Shown here in pieces: positions 12,350 through 23,360 of a stretch of DNA of 64,000 nucleotides. The stretch's first letter is position 1. Each line of letters starts with the position of its first letter. The position numbers and the translations under genes are program-made. The notes beneath the pieces are model-generated. The model searched no databases. It had not been told where the DNA came from and was given only the letters and a program-made list of their open reading frames with translations. The stretch comes from Endomychus coccineus (Eukaryota > Arthropoda > Insecta > Coleoptera > Endomychidae), in contig OY294067.1 in NCBI GenBank assembly GCA_958510875.1, forward strand, positions 55,316,039 through 55,380,038, written 5' to 3'.

Positions 12350-12690
12350 ATAAATTTAGGGAAAACCTGAGAATCATAAACAGGACACTACAAACTTAAC
12401 GGCCATATTGGTAAAATTGGCCTAGTGAACTATGCAACATCTACTGTAGATTCTGCACAGAAGCAGAAGAAACGACGATACATCTGCTAACCAACTGGGA
12501 AGCTACACTGATCTGCAGGAGCACATATTTCGGGAGCTACCCAACCGTCGGGGAAATTTAGCCACTGGAGCTGGGAAAAAACTTGGCTAAAACTCGCTGG
12601 TGCACTGTAAATCAGTACTGTAGTGCTTCAAGGACGCAATATACAAGACTCCTAAATCTAAACAAATCTGATCTAGTCACCTGACCCAGG
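12350..12690 (+). mobile_element. LINE ORF2 C-terminal remnant
   Basis: Broken frames encode NGHIGKIGL followed, after a shift, by CRFCTEAEETTIHLL (about 12449-12495). This is the C-terminal zinc-knuckle region (C-x2-C...E-E-T-x2-H-x-L) seen in non-LTR retrotransposons of the jockey/R1/I type, directly after the conserved LTGH-like motif. No RT domain is attached. Confidence 0.6.
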
Positions 12691-13194
12691 TCCCAAAGAA
12701 AAATATAGAATATTTAACTGCAATCGATATCATTTCATATGCTTCGTAACAGTACGAAGTGTAGACGATGTATTAACAATGGAATGAAATGTCAATGTCA
12801 AAATAACATGTTGCTACTGATACCGAAGAGTATACAAAATTACTGAATCATCACTCACTTGCGAATGTTTTTTCCTACCGCACAACTCAAGATTAACATA
12901 ATATTGTTCATTATCATATTTAAAATTCCCAAATAGAGACGCTCAGAACAGTCAAATGTATAAAGAAACAATTTAATTAGTTTCAGTAATATTGTGAACC
13001 AAAATAGAGGTTTTGTTTATTATTCATATACCACGGTTAACTCGGTAATTACCTTGAATCGAAACATTTAATGGAAATATGGAATAGTTTCCAATAAACG
13101 TTTTTATTTTGAACAAATATTCCAACCGGAAACAGCGAGTGATAACTTGACAAAAACAAGTTTGGCGGTAGCGGGGCTTAGAGTTGAGTTTTCT
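12691..13194. other. Spacer without recognisable gene
   Basis: Nothing supported. The minus frame 13024-13263 overlaps the edge of the next TIR element and is not a gene. Confidence 0.4.
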
Positions 13195-14074
13195 CGTCAG
13201 AACAGCAACGCTCAATGGGTCAACATCTCCGATTTCGTTCAAATTTTGGGGATAGTTTCTCATTACCGAAAGAATAAGATCCTGAAAATTTCAGGTCGAT
13301 AGGAACTAAAATTTTGGATATATCGGTCAATAAAAAAATTTCGCCAATTTTAACGTCAAAAAATTCAAAATCAAATCTATTCAGTAAAAATGAACTTTTA
13401 GGACCAAAAAATATTTGGGAAAGTCCAAATTGATAGGAAATTTTCCCAGGAATCCGATTAAATCGGAATATCTAACGTATTTAGCTGACGCATGCGCAAA
13501 AAACTCGAAAAACTCAAAATGTAACTTTTTCTTTAAAAATTCATAACTCAGCTGCTACCATTCCATTTTTTCAAAATTTTCAGGGAAGGTAGCTGAAACC
13601 ATGTACTTTCATGTAAAATATGCGAATCCATGCTCTTCATATGAAAATTTTCGTCAAAAGACCGAAAATACGGAAATTTGATATTTATTATTTTTTTCGT
13701 TATATTTTGGTACGATGAGCATTGTAGAATTCAATCATAATTCAATAGGAATAAAAAAAATAGGTTAATAAAATTTGAAATTAATTTTATTTAAATAATT
13801 AAATTTAGCAGAACGTGAAAAAAATATTGAAATCCAAAAAAGTTGCAATCACAGGTCTATAGATTTGATGTTTTTAAACTTTTCTAAATAATTTTCATAT
13901 TTTTTTATTCGGTTTAATTTCCCACAGGAAAATTTATTCAACAATGTTGTGTGATATTGTGAATACATTTAAAAATTCAATATCAATTGTTGTAAATAAT
14001 CAAATGAAAAAAAAATTCAGTTCATTCTTTTCATCATTTCCAATAATTTTACAAGCAATTATTCCATCTGACTT

Positions 14075-14575
14075 TGGAATGAATCTGTGAAAGCTTCTGG
14101 TAATAAGTATTGTTTGTGCTTCACTGATTTCTGAATTCCGGATGAGGTGGATTTTGTGTTCAGTCAATCAAGAACGGTTCTATTGATTTCATACAATTTT
14201 TACAAAAATCATACAAATCTCTTGCTGTGAGGATTTGATTCGTCTCCGGACGTCGCAAGCTTTCTCTTGCTGCTTATCTTTTTAAACTGCCACCAATACC
14301 ATCACAAGCAGATTTACCACATGCGATGTGGCAAAAAAAGTTCCAAATTCCTGTCAGACCATGTTTTTTTTTCACTAGTTAGGCACATCCATCCGTGAAA
14401 TATTCAAGTTGAGTAATTTTTGGAAAATGATTTTTGATATAATCAATCACGTATTTACTAAAAGTTTGCACCATTGCATTGCCATGCTTCAAATCTTCTG
14501 TGAGAAAACAAAGAGATTTGTATTTTCCATGGATATTCTTGAAAATGGATTATAAACGAAAATGTATATGGCGTC
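14075..14575 (-). pseudogene. Broken unclassified transposon protein (TDGC / CDGIGG family)
   Basis: On the minus strand from about 14570 the frame reads KYKSLCFLTEDLKHG..., then LEYFTDGCA, a stop, then GIWNFFCHIACGKSACDGIGG, another stop, and RRPETNQILTARDLYDFC. I recall the order KSICF-SDGCAAQYKN-WHFFATSHGKGPCDGIGGTVKR-ENQI as a highly repeated uncharacterised protein of insect, cnidarian and other genomes (family memory). Asp in TDG and CDG could be catalytic (inference). At least three stops or shifts make it inactive. Its position inside the TIR element suggests it was that element's transposase. Confidence 0.6.
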
Positions 14576-15112
14576 ATCAATTATATTATCTAATATAATT
14601 GCATATAAAAAATTTTTGGATTTTAATCTACATTTGATATACAAGAAAGTGATATACTTACAATAATTTCAAAGAAATTACTCCTTCGTTTCTTTTACGT
14701 TATTCTGATGAATGGGAAATTAATTACTCCTTGGATATGTAAATTTTTGTTTGATGAATCACATTGATTCAAATCGTTACTTATTTCAAGTCCAAGCGCA
14801 TGCACAGAACGGATTCTCCAATGCTCATCGTACCAAAATTTAACGAAAAAAAAATAAAAAATATCAAATTTCCGTATTTTCGGTCTTTTGACGAAAATTT
14901 TCATATGAAGAGCATGGATTCGCAGATTTCACATGAAAGTACATGGCTTCAGCTACCTTCCCTGAAAATTTCGGAAAAATCGAAGTGGCAGCAGCTGAGT
15001 TATGAATTTTTAAAGAAAATGTGACATTTTGAGTTTTTCGAGTTTTTTGCGCATGCGTCAGCTAAATACGCTAGATATTCTGATTTAATCGGATTCCTGG
15101 GAAAATTAAAAT

Positions 15113-15396
15113 CTCAAGTTCATTAATTATTTTCAAAAGCATTAACAGAATAGTGTTTCGACAATCGTGAACACGAACAACATTCAAACATTGAACTGCT
15201 TCCTGAGGTTTGTCGTCTTCGAACACCTTATCGATGATAGCGATGATTGATTAAACTATCAGCCAATTTTCTTGAAATTTGATTTGCACGTTCACTCAAA
15301 TCCGGCTCGAAGGACCAATGTTTGAATGTTGTTCGTGTTCACGATTGTCGGAACACAATTCTGTTAATGCTTTTGAAAATAATTAATCAACTTGAG
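15113..15396. repeat. Nested 284-bp hairpin
   Basis: CTCAAGTT(C/G)ATTAATTATT at 15113 and its inverted copy ending at 15396 start arms of about 80 bp, which also share CATTAACAGAAT and CGTGAACACGAACAAC. The central loop is about 120 bp. It looks like a MITE inserted in the right side of the larger TIR element. Confidence 0.8.
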
Positions 15397-15781
15397 ATTA
15401 TAATGCTTTTAATCCAAATTTGATATGAACGATGTTTTACATAAAATATGAAAAGTGAAGTTATACAATTGTCAACAAATTTTCCTAGCAACTAAATAAC
15501 AACTACTAGATTAAAATGTAATACAATGTTCTATGAATGCGTACAGAAATAATAAATAATGTATAACAAAACATACAAACAGAGAGCCTATCCCCAAAAT
15601 TTGAACAAAATCGGAGATGTTGACCCATTGAGCGTTGCTGTTCTGACGTGGATTGACTCGTAAAATATAAGTCAAAATTATCGAAAAAATATATTAGTGA
15701 TTATCGAGAACCATCAAATAACTGTAGCCAATCAGAAAATTAATTATGCAAATCGAAATAGGTGTTTGTGCAACCAACTTA

Positions 15782-16526
15782 AGCCGGCTACACACGGTCC
15801 GGCAGCCCTGACAGTTCTAACTGAGCAGCCCGCCTGAAGGCCTGTCGCCGGATGGACTGACGACCCTCCAAACGTTCAGGTGAATCTGAAATATTTTTGA
15901 GTCTCAATTTATTATGGCCTCTACTGATGACGACGTGTTAGCGCTTTTCGGTTTAGTAGTCGCTTTGGGTAAAGGTAAAAAGAATCCAAAAAAGAAACGT
16001 GCAGTATGGTGCAAAGAGTGGTTGAAAAAAATCCTCATTGAATTCTTCACTTTTTTTGATTCCTTGCGAAAACTACTCCTTAAGTTATTAATTTTTTTGA
16101 GAACAGTAGACTTCGTACAAGAAGGATCGATTTCCTTCCATTTTTCTACCAATTTCAAATATGCCACATCTTCCTTATCACAGTCGTGATAGTTTTTCGA
16201 TTTCACACTCCGCAGACACGGCTCACTATGATAAATCGCGATAAATTCCTACAAACACCTGTTTTCTATTTTGCGCGACATGGTGCACTCACACTAGCAC
16301 CGTCTGACAGATAGTCCGACAGGCGACCGTGCCATACACACGTTCAGACTTGTCTTTGATTGCATCAGGCTGGCCGGATGGACGAACATATTTTTGAACT
16401 TTTTACGGCCGCCTGAACAGTCTTAACTGACAGGCTGACCGGAGTATATACACGTTCAGGCGACAGGCCTTCAGGCGGACTGTTCAGTTAGAACTGTCAG
16501 GCCTGCCGGATCGTGTGTAGCCTGCT
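15782..16526. mobile_element. 745-bp PIF/Harbinger-type element with TTA target duplication
   Basis: TIRs start AGC(C/A)GGCTACACACG on both ends and extend about 75 bp, sharing CTGACAGTTCTAACTGA and CGCCTGAAGGCCTGTCGCC. TTA sits at 15779-15781 and again at 16527-16529. A 3-bp TTA duplication is the PIF/Harbinger hallmark. Extra copies of subterminal motifs (CCTGAACAGTC, GGCGACAGGC, ACACGTTCAG) occur around 16310-16470. It carries a MADF-domain fragment on the minus strand but no transposase, so it is non-autonomous. Confidence 0.85.
15904..16206 (-). pseudogene. MADF-domain fragment carried by the Harbinger-type element
   Basis: The 100-residue frame starts MKSKNYHDCDKEDVAYLKL and includes KWKEIDPSCTK and KKINNLRSSFRKESKKVKNS, the second and third helices of a MADF (Myb/SANT-like) DNA-binding domain. 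Harbinger elements encode such a Myb/MADF accessory protein beside the transposase. Here the N-terminal tip of the domain and the C-terminal BESS-like part are missing, and the frame runs on into low-complexity residues (FFFGFFLPLPK). It is most likely a relic of the element's own accessory gene. Confidence 0.65.
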
Positions 16527-16624
16527 TTACGAATCTCCCTTTATATAGTTCTACTGAGCAACATACATACATGTGGTATTTGGGTACATTAATTTGTTGC
16601 TTTTTTATTTTCCACAAATTTGAG

Positions 16625-16866
16625 CTGTCTTGGAGTACTGTTCACACTTTCGGAGTTCAGCTCCCAAAGATACGCTGAAGCTCTTAGATTCTCTTCAGAA
16701 GAGGGCTAATCGTCTGGTTGGTGATATCATACAATTCATTGACCGACAGATGGGCGACCTCTCTCTTTTCTATATATATCTTCATGTGTCCATCGTCGGC
16801 CATTCTAGCACGGCTAATTCCAGATAAGCACACTAGACGAACTAGGCAATAAATACCGTCATAAAA
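16625..16866 (+). mobile_element. Jockey/CR1-type LINE RT C-terminal fragment, 5' half of a split copy
   Basis: The frame at 16630-16827 reads MEYCSHFRSSAP...LKLLDSLQKRANRLVGD...QMGDLSLFYIYLH. This matches the conserved end of jockey/CR1-type RTs (LEYCSHVW...LD-x-Q-x2-A-x2-L...R-x2-GDLSLFYR). It then continues in another frame as ARLIPDKHTRRTRQ. The copy is cut by the hAT element that follows and resumes at 18433. Confidence 0.7.
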
Positions 16867-16877
16867 CGGGTATTAGC

Positions 16878-18432
16878 CAGTGGCGGCTCGTGAATTTTTG
16901 AGAGAGGAGGCTGGCCATAAAACGTTTTTGTTAAAATATACTCTATTCACAGCCTTTTAACCTTTGCACAGCGACCGTACCAGCTACTTCAGTGACAAAA
17001 TTAATTGTTACCCAGCAAGAACCAACGTGGAGGTATAGAGTTTCTCTTGGCAAAAAATTTTTTTGTTCGTTTTTTGTCTTTTATTTTTTTTGGATTTTTA
17101 ATATTTTTTCTTATTTTTGGAATTTTTCATATTTTTTTTTAAATTAATTTTATTAACTTTTTTTCTACGGTCTTTAGTTTGCGAAAAATGATCAATAATA
17201 TTATCAAAAAATGTATCATTTTGTTTTAAGTGTTTTACTAAATCTTTTTCAATAGATATCAAACTAACATCGTATAAACGATTTTGGCCCATTGTATTTG
17301 GCATGTAAGTTTTAATTCGTTTGAGAGTAGAAAATGATCTCTCCACCGATGCCGACGTGACAGGAATGGTGACTGTCAAACAAAGGTAAGCTTTTTTGAA
17401 ACTGAGGTAAAACTTGTTGCAAATCATTGTCTATCATATATTTTATCATATCGGCGTGAATGTCGTACTGGCCTAAAATATCTTTATCCGAGTATATAGC
17501 GCATAATTCATTGTGCAGTGCTACTTTATCAAAAAAAGTATATTTTATAACTAAGTTATACAAAAAACTTCAATCCATGTAAATCGGAAAATCGAATCTC
17601 AATTTGACCTTTAATAGTATCTAAAATTTCATAAAAAAAGTGTTTATAATGTAGTTTCTTGTCTACCAAATTGTATGTTTTCCTCTTTTAACAATATTCT
17701 GTTTACCGGTTAATTTAAACTTAATACTCGATGTAATATGTTCCTGCGATTTTTCATGTCTGTCTATACCACGAGCTAAATTTTTCAAATCATCATAACT
17801 CGAGTGCCCCCAACATGAAGTTGTATCAGATGTAAATAGCAAGCAATACCAGCAATATAATTTATTGTGTACCTCAGATCCCGTTAACCATAAATATTTT
17901 TTACAATTATCTTATCAGCATCAAATGATCGATTTTGAAACATACCTGTCATCACTAATCTTTTCAGCAACTAAAGCACTAATCATTTTAACGTTTAATA
18001 ACCAAAGAACTCTTTGTTAATAACTCACCGAACAGATAAATTATAACTTAACCTTACATCGCTTCGCGAAACAAAACTGACAGAGCACGTTTGCAGCGGC
18101 GACAAGTAATCGTATTTCATACGACCGCCGGGTGCGTACGAGAAGCTAGCCTACATAGAGTGTTGCCATATTCGCTGTTTTACCCTATTTGTGAATTGAA
18201 CTGGTTGGAAAAACGGCAACTGTGTTGACCACGCGTATTTAGCGTTTGAGATATATAGAGAATCTAGCCTCTGGCCACTGTTGCCAGATTAAAAATAACT
18301 ACTGAGAACGGGGAATTAATTGTAGAATTTAAAGAATTATCAGAGAAACAGGAAATAAAATGGAGAATGATCATTAAGATAAATTGGTGAGGAGGCTGAG
18401 CCTCCTTAGCCTCCTTCGAGGAGCCGCCACTG
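16878..18432 (-). mobile_element. hAT element copy 1, 1555 bp, 8-bp target duplication GTATTAGC
   Basis: Ends CAGTGGCGGCTCGTGAA... and ...TTCGAGGAGCCGCCACTG form the TIRs. GTATTAGC flanks both sides (16870-16877 and 18433-18440). Minus-strand transposase pieces remain: the TTF/BED-type N-terminal zinc-finger region around 17700-17830 (LARGIDRHEKSQEHI), and the hAT C-terminal dimerisation domain at 17098-17427 (PVTSASVERSFSTLKRIKTY), overlapping 17312-17563 in another frame. The central catalytic region is missing. Inactive. It sits inside a LINE copy. Confidence 0.9.
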
Positions 18433-18492
18433 GTATTAGCTGAGGCTGGTCACCCTTTCAATGTCAGACTCAAAAGCTGCCAAACTTCTCAG
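18433..18492 (+). mobile_element. LINE fragment continued after the hAT insertion
   Basis: After the second GTATTAGC the sequence reads HPFNVRLKSCQTSQ in broken frame, the expected continuation of the jockey/CR1-type RT tail at 16625-16866. This confirms the hAT inserted into a pre-existing LINE copy. Confidence 0.55.
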
Positions 18493-18755
18493 ACTGATAT
18501 ATCATTCAGTTCTGTTTTGACAACCATCGAAAGCAAGCAACCTTGAAGATTTTTGTAAACATGGAAAAAAGTGAATTTCGCGTCTTGACTAAACATTATT
18601 TCTTGCGTGGAAGAAATATTACGCAAACCAAAGCATCGCTTGTTAAACATTATGGGGAATCTTCACCATCGATTGGAACGATTCACAAGTGGTTTACTGA
18701 TTTTCGTTGTAGTAGTATGAATACAAAAGACTCCGAACGCCTTATCACGGGTGTA
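18493..18755 (+). mobile_element. mariner fragment copy 1, N-terminal part only
   Basis: The frame from the ATG at 18561 reads MEKSEFRVLTKHYFLRGRN...KASLVKHYGESSPS...HKWFTDFRC. This is the N-terminal helix-turn-helix of a mauritiana-type mariner transposase. It follows a short leader (CAGACTGATATATCATTCAG). Both TIRs, the WVPHEL region and the D,D34D catalytic domain are absent; homology stops near 18750 and the frame ends at 18854 in unrelated sequence. Confidence 0.8.
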
Positions 18756-19206
18756 ATAAGTTATTTATTTTTTATTATAATTAACCACCTTCTTAAATCA
18801 ATTATGTCTGATTGTCAACGATTATCGCGAAAAATTAAATTTATTCGCAGTTAAGAATATAAATCAAACCCTATTAAGTTAATAATTATGCTAGTTGTTA
18901 ATCGTGATGAAACATTCACATTAATCTGATTCACCTGTTCATTCACAACCTTAATAGAGGAAACCTGTTAAGTGTTTTCATTATTTCATTGAATGGTACA
19001 ATTCTGATGTTTATGGTATCTTGAACAATTATTAATAACTTTGCGTAACACGGGTATTTAAAATTCAAGGACGTCGTTCCCGATAAGCTACTAAATTCAT
19101 ACTATGCTGATAACGTTCTAAATTATGTTTTATTTAATCGAAACTCTTCATGTTTAACACATCAATAACTCAATGATTCAATAATAGTTGAAAAATGATC
19201 CTTATA
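18756..19206. other. Spacer
   Basis: Nothing supported on either strand. Confidence 0.4.
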
Positions 19207-19873
19207 CAGGATGCCCCAGGTTTTAGTAGCAGAACTTTAACGGTCGATTGAAAATTTGATTTTGAGAAAAAGTTCCTATTAACATTATGCCCAAACGCTT
19301 AATTTTTGAGATATGGTGTTGAATTTTATAAAAAATTTCTTAACTTTGTTTGTATCTCCGAACATAATTAAGATGTCTCAATGAAATTTGGTACTGAGGA
19401 TGCGTAGATAGGTTTGCACATAATTTGAGACCGATATTATTTCCAGTGGCGCAGATATAGGTATTTAATAACAATAAATTGACCCGAAAAGTGTTATCAC
19501 CCTGTAAAGGCTACTTTTTAGGAACAAACTTGTTGTTGTTCCTAACACCGTCTCACGGCAAATTTAATTCTTGTAATTTAATTACCACCACCAATAATAC
19601 ACAAAATTTAGCATATTTGTCTTATTAACTCTTGTTGGTGGACTCACTATAAATTAAAGTTCATTGTAGTTATCTGGTTTGAACATTTTTGAAATAAAAA
19701 TTTGTGATTCGACCTTGTAATATATCGCTATAGAGATTAGAAAAGACAGCTCATTTCTCAAAATATTTCAAAAATTAAGCGTGTGTGCATATATGTTAAT
19801 AGGAACTGTTTATCTCAGAATCAAATTTTCTATCGACTGTTGAAGTTCTGCTACTAGAACCTGGGACATCCTG
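19207..19873. mobile_element. 667-bp TIR element, non-coding
   Basis: CAGGATG(C/T)CCCAGGTT at 19207 and its inverted copy ending at 19873 begin arms of about 110 bp that share TAGTAGCAGAACTT, AAAATTTGATT and CACGCTTAATTTTT-like blocks (CAAACG in the left arm). The interior contains no usable frame. Target duplication unclear. A MITE of unknown superfamily. Confidence 0.75.
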
Positions 19874-20384
19874 AATATCATATATTTACGTGGTTTTCGC
19901 CAAAAGTATTTATGAATTTTAATCGCAAATTAACAATACGTTGTACTCTTTCTTGAGTTTTCATATCACATTACTTTGTCCATGGGTGATGTGGGTATAA
20001 ATGAAAATTATAAATACCTACGCATTTCCAGAAAATCAAAATTTAGGTCATATTATATACATATAGATATAAAATATCAGAAAATTTATTTTGGAGTTTA
20101 GATTGTTTCGATAAAATGTGCGATTTGTTTTACGTTTAGAACCAAAATATTTTGATGAGGAATAACATTTTTTTGCAAAATGATGAATACTTACATGTGT
20201 AAGTTATCTTCTGCTTTTTCTATTGATTATTACTATTAAATATCTGGAACGTGAAATATGCTGGTTGTACAGCAGGTTTCATTCCTGGTGCAGAACTAAT
20301 ATTTTCTTCAAAACCAAACGATGTCGATTATCAGTGAAATGAATCAAAACAACTATAAATTAGTTTGAATTTTACTTTTTGGTC
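19874..20384. other. Spacer
   Basis: Nothing supported. Confidence 0.4.
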
Positions 20385-20745
20385 AATTTAGAAGAACCCT
20401 TTACAATCGTTATGGATAATGCAAGTTATTACAGAACTGTAATAAATGTAGTGCAAATAATCGCCTTAAGAAATGTGTTACCTATATAACCCATTCTTAA
20501 AACCCACTTGCTGGGCTTGCTAAAAATGAGTAGACCACAACCAGTATACGTAGCTGATATGTTAACTGGACATTCTATTTTTAGTCACATTGAACAAATC
20601 TGGGTATAACTAAAGCTTAAAATTGGTACAGCGGAAAAATCAGTGGCTATGTGGAAGCTCTAGGAAAATCAACACCAGAAAGATGGGCAAAGGTATTTCG
20701 ACATACTGATAAAGTGAATAATTTTGTGTTAATGTGGAATATTTG
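20385..20745 (+). pseudogene. IS630/Tc1-like DDE transposase remnant
   Basis: Broken frames give EEPFTIVMDNASYY, with the Asp of the second catalytic position in MDNA. They are followed by SHIEQIWV-LKLKI, matching the NPIE-x-IW-x2-LK motif of the third position, and TPERWAKVFRHT, a tail motif of insect DDE_3-type proteins. Several stops and shifts, and the N-terminus and first Asp are missing. It is clearly different from the mariner copies nearby, whose third motif is DL-x-P-x-DF. Confidence 0.6.
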
Positions 20746-21131
20746 AAGGAACTAAGTATTTCAATCAGTGTAGTGATATTTATTATTTTAATGCGGAGGA
20801 ATTTAGTTTCAGAATTTATTTCTATTCTTTGTTGTTGTTACTCCGATCGGTGATTATTAATGATATACAATTAAGTATTGCTTTTGCACGTAGAAACAGT
20901 AAGTAGTTACTTCATTTTTATATTTTAAATAATTACATTTACTTACTTTTTTTCAAACATTTGGTAAACGCTACAACAATTTGTGAATTACTTTTGTTAT
21001 TACGAATAATTTGAATATTCTGATATACAGGTAAGTAAAGAACTCCTAATTTTATTTGTTACACAGTTTATAGAATCAAATGGTTAGTTGTATTAAAAAA
21101 CGTAAAATATCTGATCGACCTGACTACACTG

Positions 21132-22761
21132 CAGTGGCGGCTCGTGAACTTTTTAAGAGAGGAGGCTGGACATAAAACGTTCTTGTAAAAATATACTCTA
21201 TTCAGCCAATAAATTAAACCTTTGCACAGCGACCGTACCAGCTACTTCAGTGACGACAAAATTAATTGTTGCCAAGCAAGAACCGACGTGGAGGTGTAGA
21301 GTTTCTCTTGGCAAAAAATTTTTTTGTTCGTTTATTTTTCTTTGGATTTTTGATATTTTTTATTTTTTTTTTGAAATTTTTCATATTTTGTTTTTTTTTA
21401 TTATTTTTATTAACTTTTTTATATATTAACGGAATTCTACGGTCTTTAGTTTGCGAAAAATGATCAATAATATTATCATAAAATGTATCATTTTGTTTTT
21501 AAGTCTTTTACTAAATCTTTTTCAATAGATATCAAACTAACATTGTATAAACGATTTTGGGCCATTGTATTTCGCATGTAAATTTTAATTCGTTTGAGAG
21601 TAGAAAATGATCTCTCCACCGATGCCGACGTGACAGGAATGGTGACTGTCAAACAAAGTAGTTTATAAAACTGAGGTAAAACTTGTTGCAAATCATTGTC
21701 TATCATATATTTCATCATATCGGCGTGAATGTCGTACTGGCCTAAAATATCTTTATCCGAGTAGGTATATAACCCATAATTCATTGTGCAGTGCTATTTT
21801 ATCAAAAAATTTATATTTTAGAACTAAGTTATCTAAAAGTGTATTGGGAAACTCTTTTGAAAAAGATTCGAAAAATCTTCTATTCGTCAAGTCGAAAAAC
21901 TTCAATTCATGTAAATCGGAAAATCGAATCTCAATTTGACCTTTAATAGTATCTAAAATTTCATACCAAATTATACGTTTTCCTCCTTTAACAATTTTCT
22001 GTTTACCGGTTAATTTAAACTTAATACTCGATGTAATATGTTCCTGCGATTTTTCATGTCTGTCTATACCACGAGCTAAATTTTTCAAATCATCATAACC
22101 CCAGTACCCCCAACATGAAGTTGTATCAGATGTAAATAGCAAGCAATATAATTTATTGTGTATTTCGATTTTGAAACATACCTGTCATCGTCACCACTAA
22201 TCCTTTCAAATCCGGTAAAGGCCGTTTATTTTGAACAAAACACTTTTCTATCATATGTTAATCCATTAAATGGATTTTGTAAGAACCCAGCAACTAAGTC
22301 ACTCATCATTTTAACGTTCACCGATTAGATAAATTATAACTTAACTACGTAACCTTACTTCGCCTCGCGGTACAAAAACAAGAACCAACGGAAGACGACA
22401 CGTGTCGCATTCTTCTAGCGGAAGGGCGGTAGCAAGTAATCGTATTTCATTCGACCGACGATTCCGTACGAGAAGCTAGCCTACATAGGGTGTTGCCATA
22501 TTCGCTCTTTCATCCTATCTGGCAATTGAACTGCTTGGAAAACGGCAACTGTGTTGACCACACGTATTTAGCGTTTGAGATATATAGATAATCTAGCCTC
22601 TGGCCACTGTTGCCAGATTAAAAATAACTACTGAGAACGGGGAATTAATTGTAAAATTTAAAGAATTATCAGAGAAACAGGAAATAGAATGGAGAATGAT
22701 CATTAAGATTAATTGGTGAGGAGGCTGAGCCTCCTTAGCCTCCTTCGAGGAGCCGCCACTG
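21132..22761 (-). mobile_element. hAT element copy 2, 1630 bp, 8-bp target duplication CTACACTG
   Basis: Same TIRs as copy 1, with CTACACTG at 21124-21131 and 22762-22769. The minus strand keeps an N-terminal frame (21753-22142: WGYDDLKNLARGIDRHEKSQ, the TTF/BED-type region, then LNNR-like helical sequence) and the C-terminal dimerisation domain (21488-21784: PVTSASVERSFSTLKRIKIY). They are joined directly, without the DDE-bearing middle. The right end repeats GAGGCTGAGCCTCC, a short subterminal palindrome. Non-autonomous deletion derivative. Confidence 0.9.
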
Positions 22762-22769
22762 CTACACTG

Positions 22770-23360
22770 TATTACCTTTAGCTATGACGTCATTTCTTTC
22801 TTTCCGCGAACAGACCATACCTTGATTATCTAGTTCAGATTCCTTAAATGGTTGCTCCTAATGGTTGTTCGCTTTATATTATCTCTATCATTAAATGGAA
22901 TTGACATAAATGAAGTTTGATTTCTACCGATTTTTGAAAATTATACATATTTGAAACAAGAAAGACTTGTAAAATAAAATACAATACTGAGGTCGGTACA
23001 TTTCAAAGTAATCAATAACTAGTTGTTTAGTATTGGGCGGCAGCATCCGTTCGCTCAACGGAGGTAATGGAATTGGTTTCGAGCTGGCGCTGGACAGTGG
23101 ACAACCTGCACCTTGGCTGCCGTATGACTCACGAAGCATTCGTCACTGTCTCGAGCTTCGAATCACCGGGATAAAAGCCCTCCTTTTAAGTTACCCTTAA
23201 AAATACGGACGTATGTGCACTGCGAATCTGTGAATAAAGTATTATGGATCTAGCTATAGAATATAGTATTGACATTATGTGTCAGATTTAATGTTTTTGT
23301 AAAATATTTCCTCATACAGAAAATAATACAATGGAGCATAGTAACTATATTGGCCTCGTA
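22770..23360. other. Spacer with an unassigned GC-richer patch
   Basis: The patch at 23035-23180 is open on the minus strand (frame 22924-23139, Pro/Ser-rich: KPIPLPPLSERMLPPN) but matches no family I know. It could be an exon or old repeat; there are no clear splice signals. Confidence 0.25.

Larger units (their letters stand above)
13195..15648. mobile_element. 2.45-kb TIR transposon, degenerate
   Basis: Outer ends are inverted copies: CGTCAGAACAGCAACGCTCA at 13195 and its complement ending at 15648, extending about 68 bp (to ATCCCC). A second pair of inverted blocks, about 240-290 bp each, lies further in (13455-13735 against 14820-15112; both contain GCATGCGC and GAAAATTTTC motifs). Between them is a minus-strand coding remnant (14075-14575). 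The right side also carries an unrelated nested hairpin (15113-15396). Target duplication not resolved. Superfamily unknown. Confidence 0.75.
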
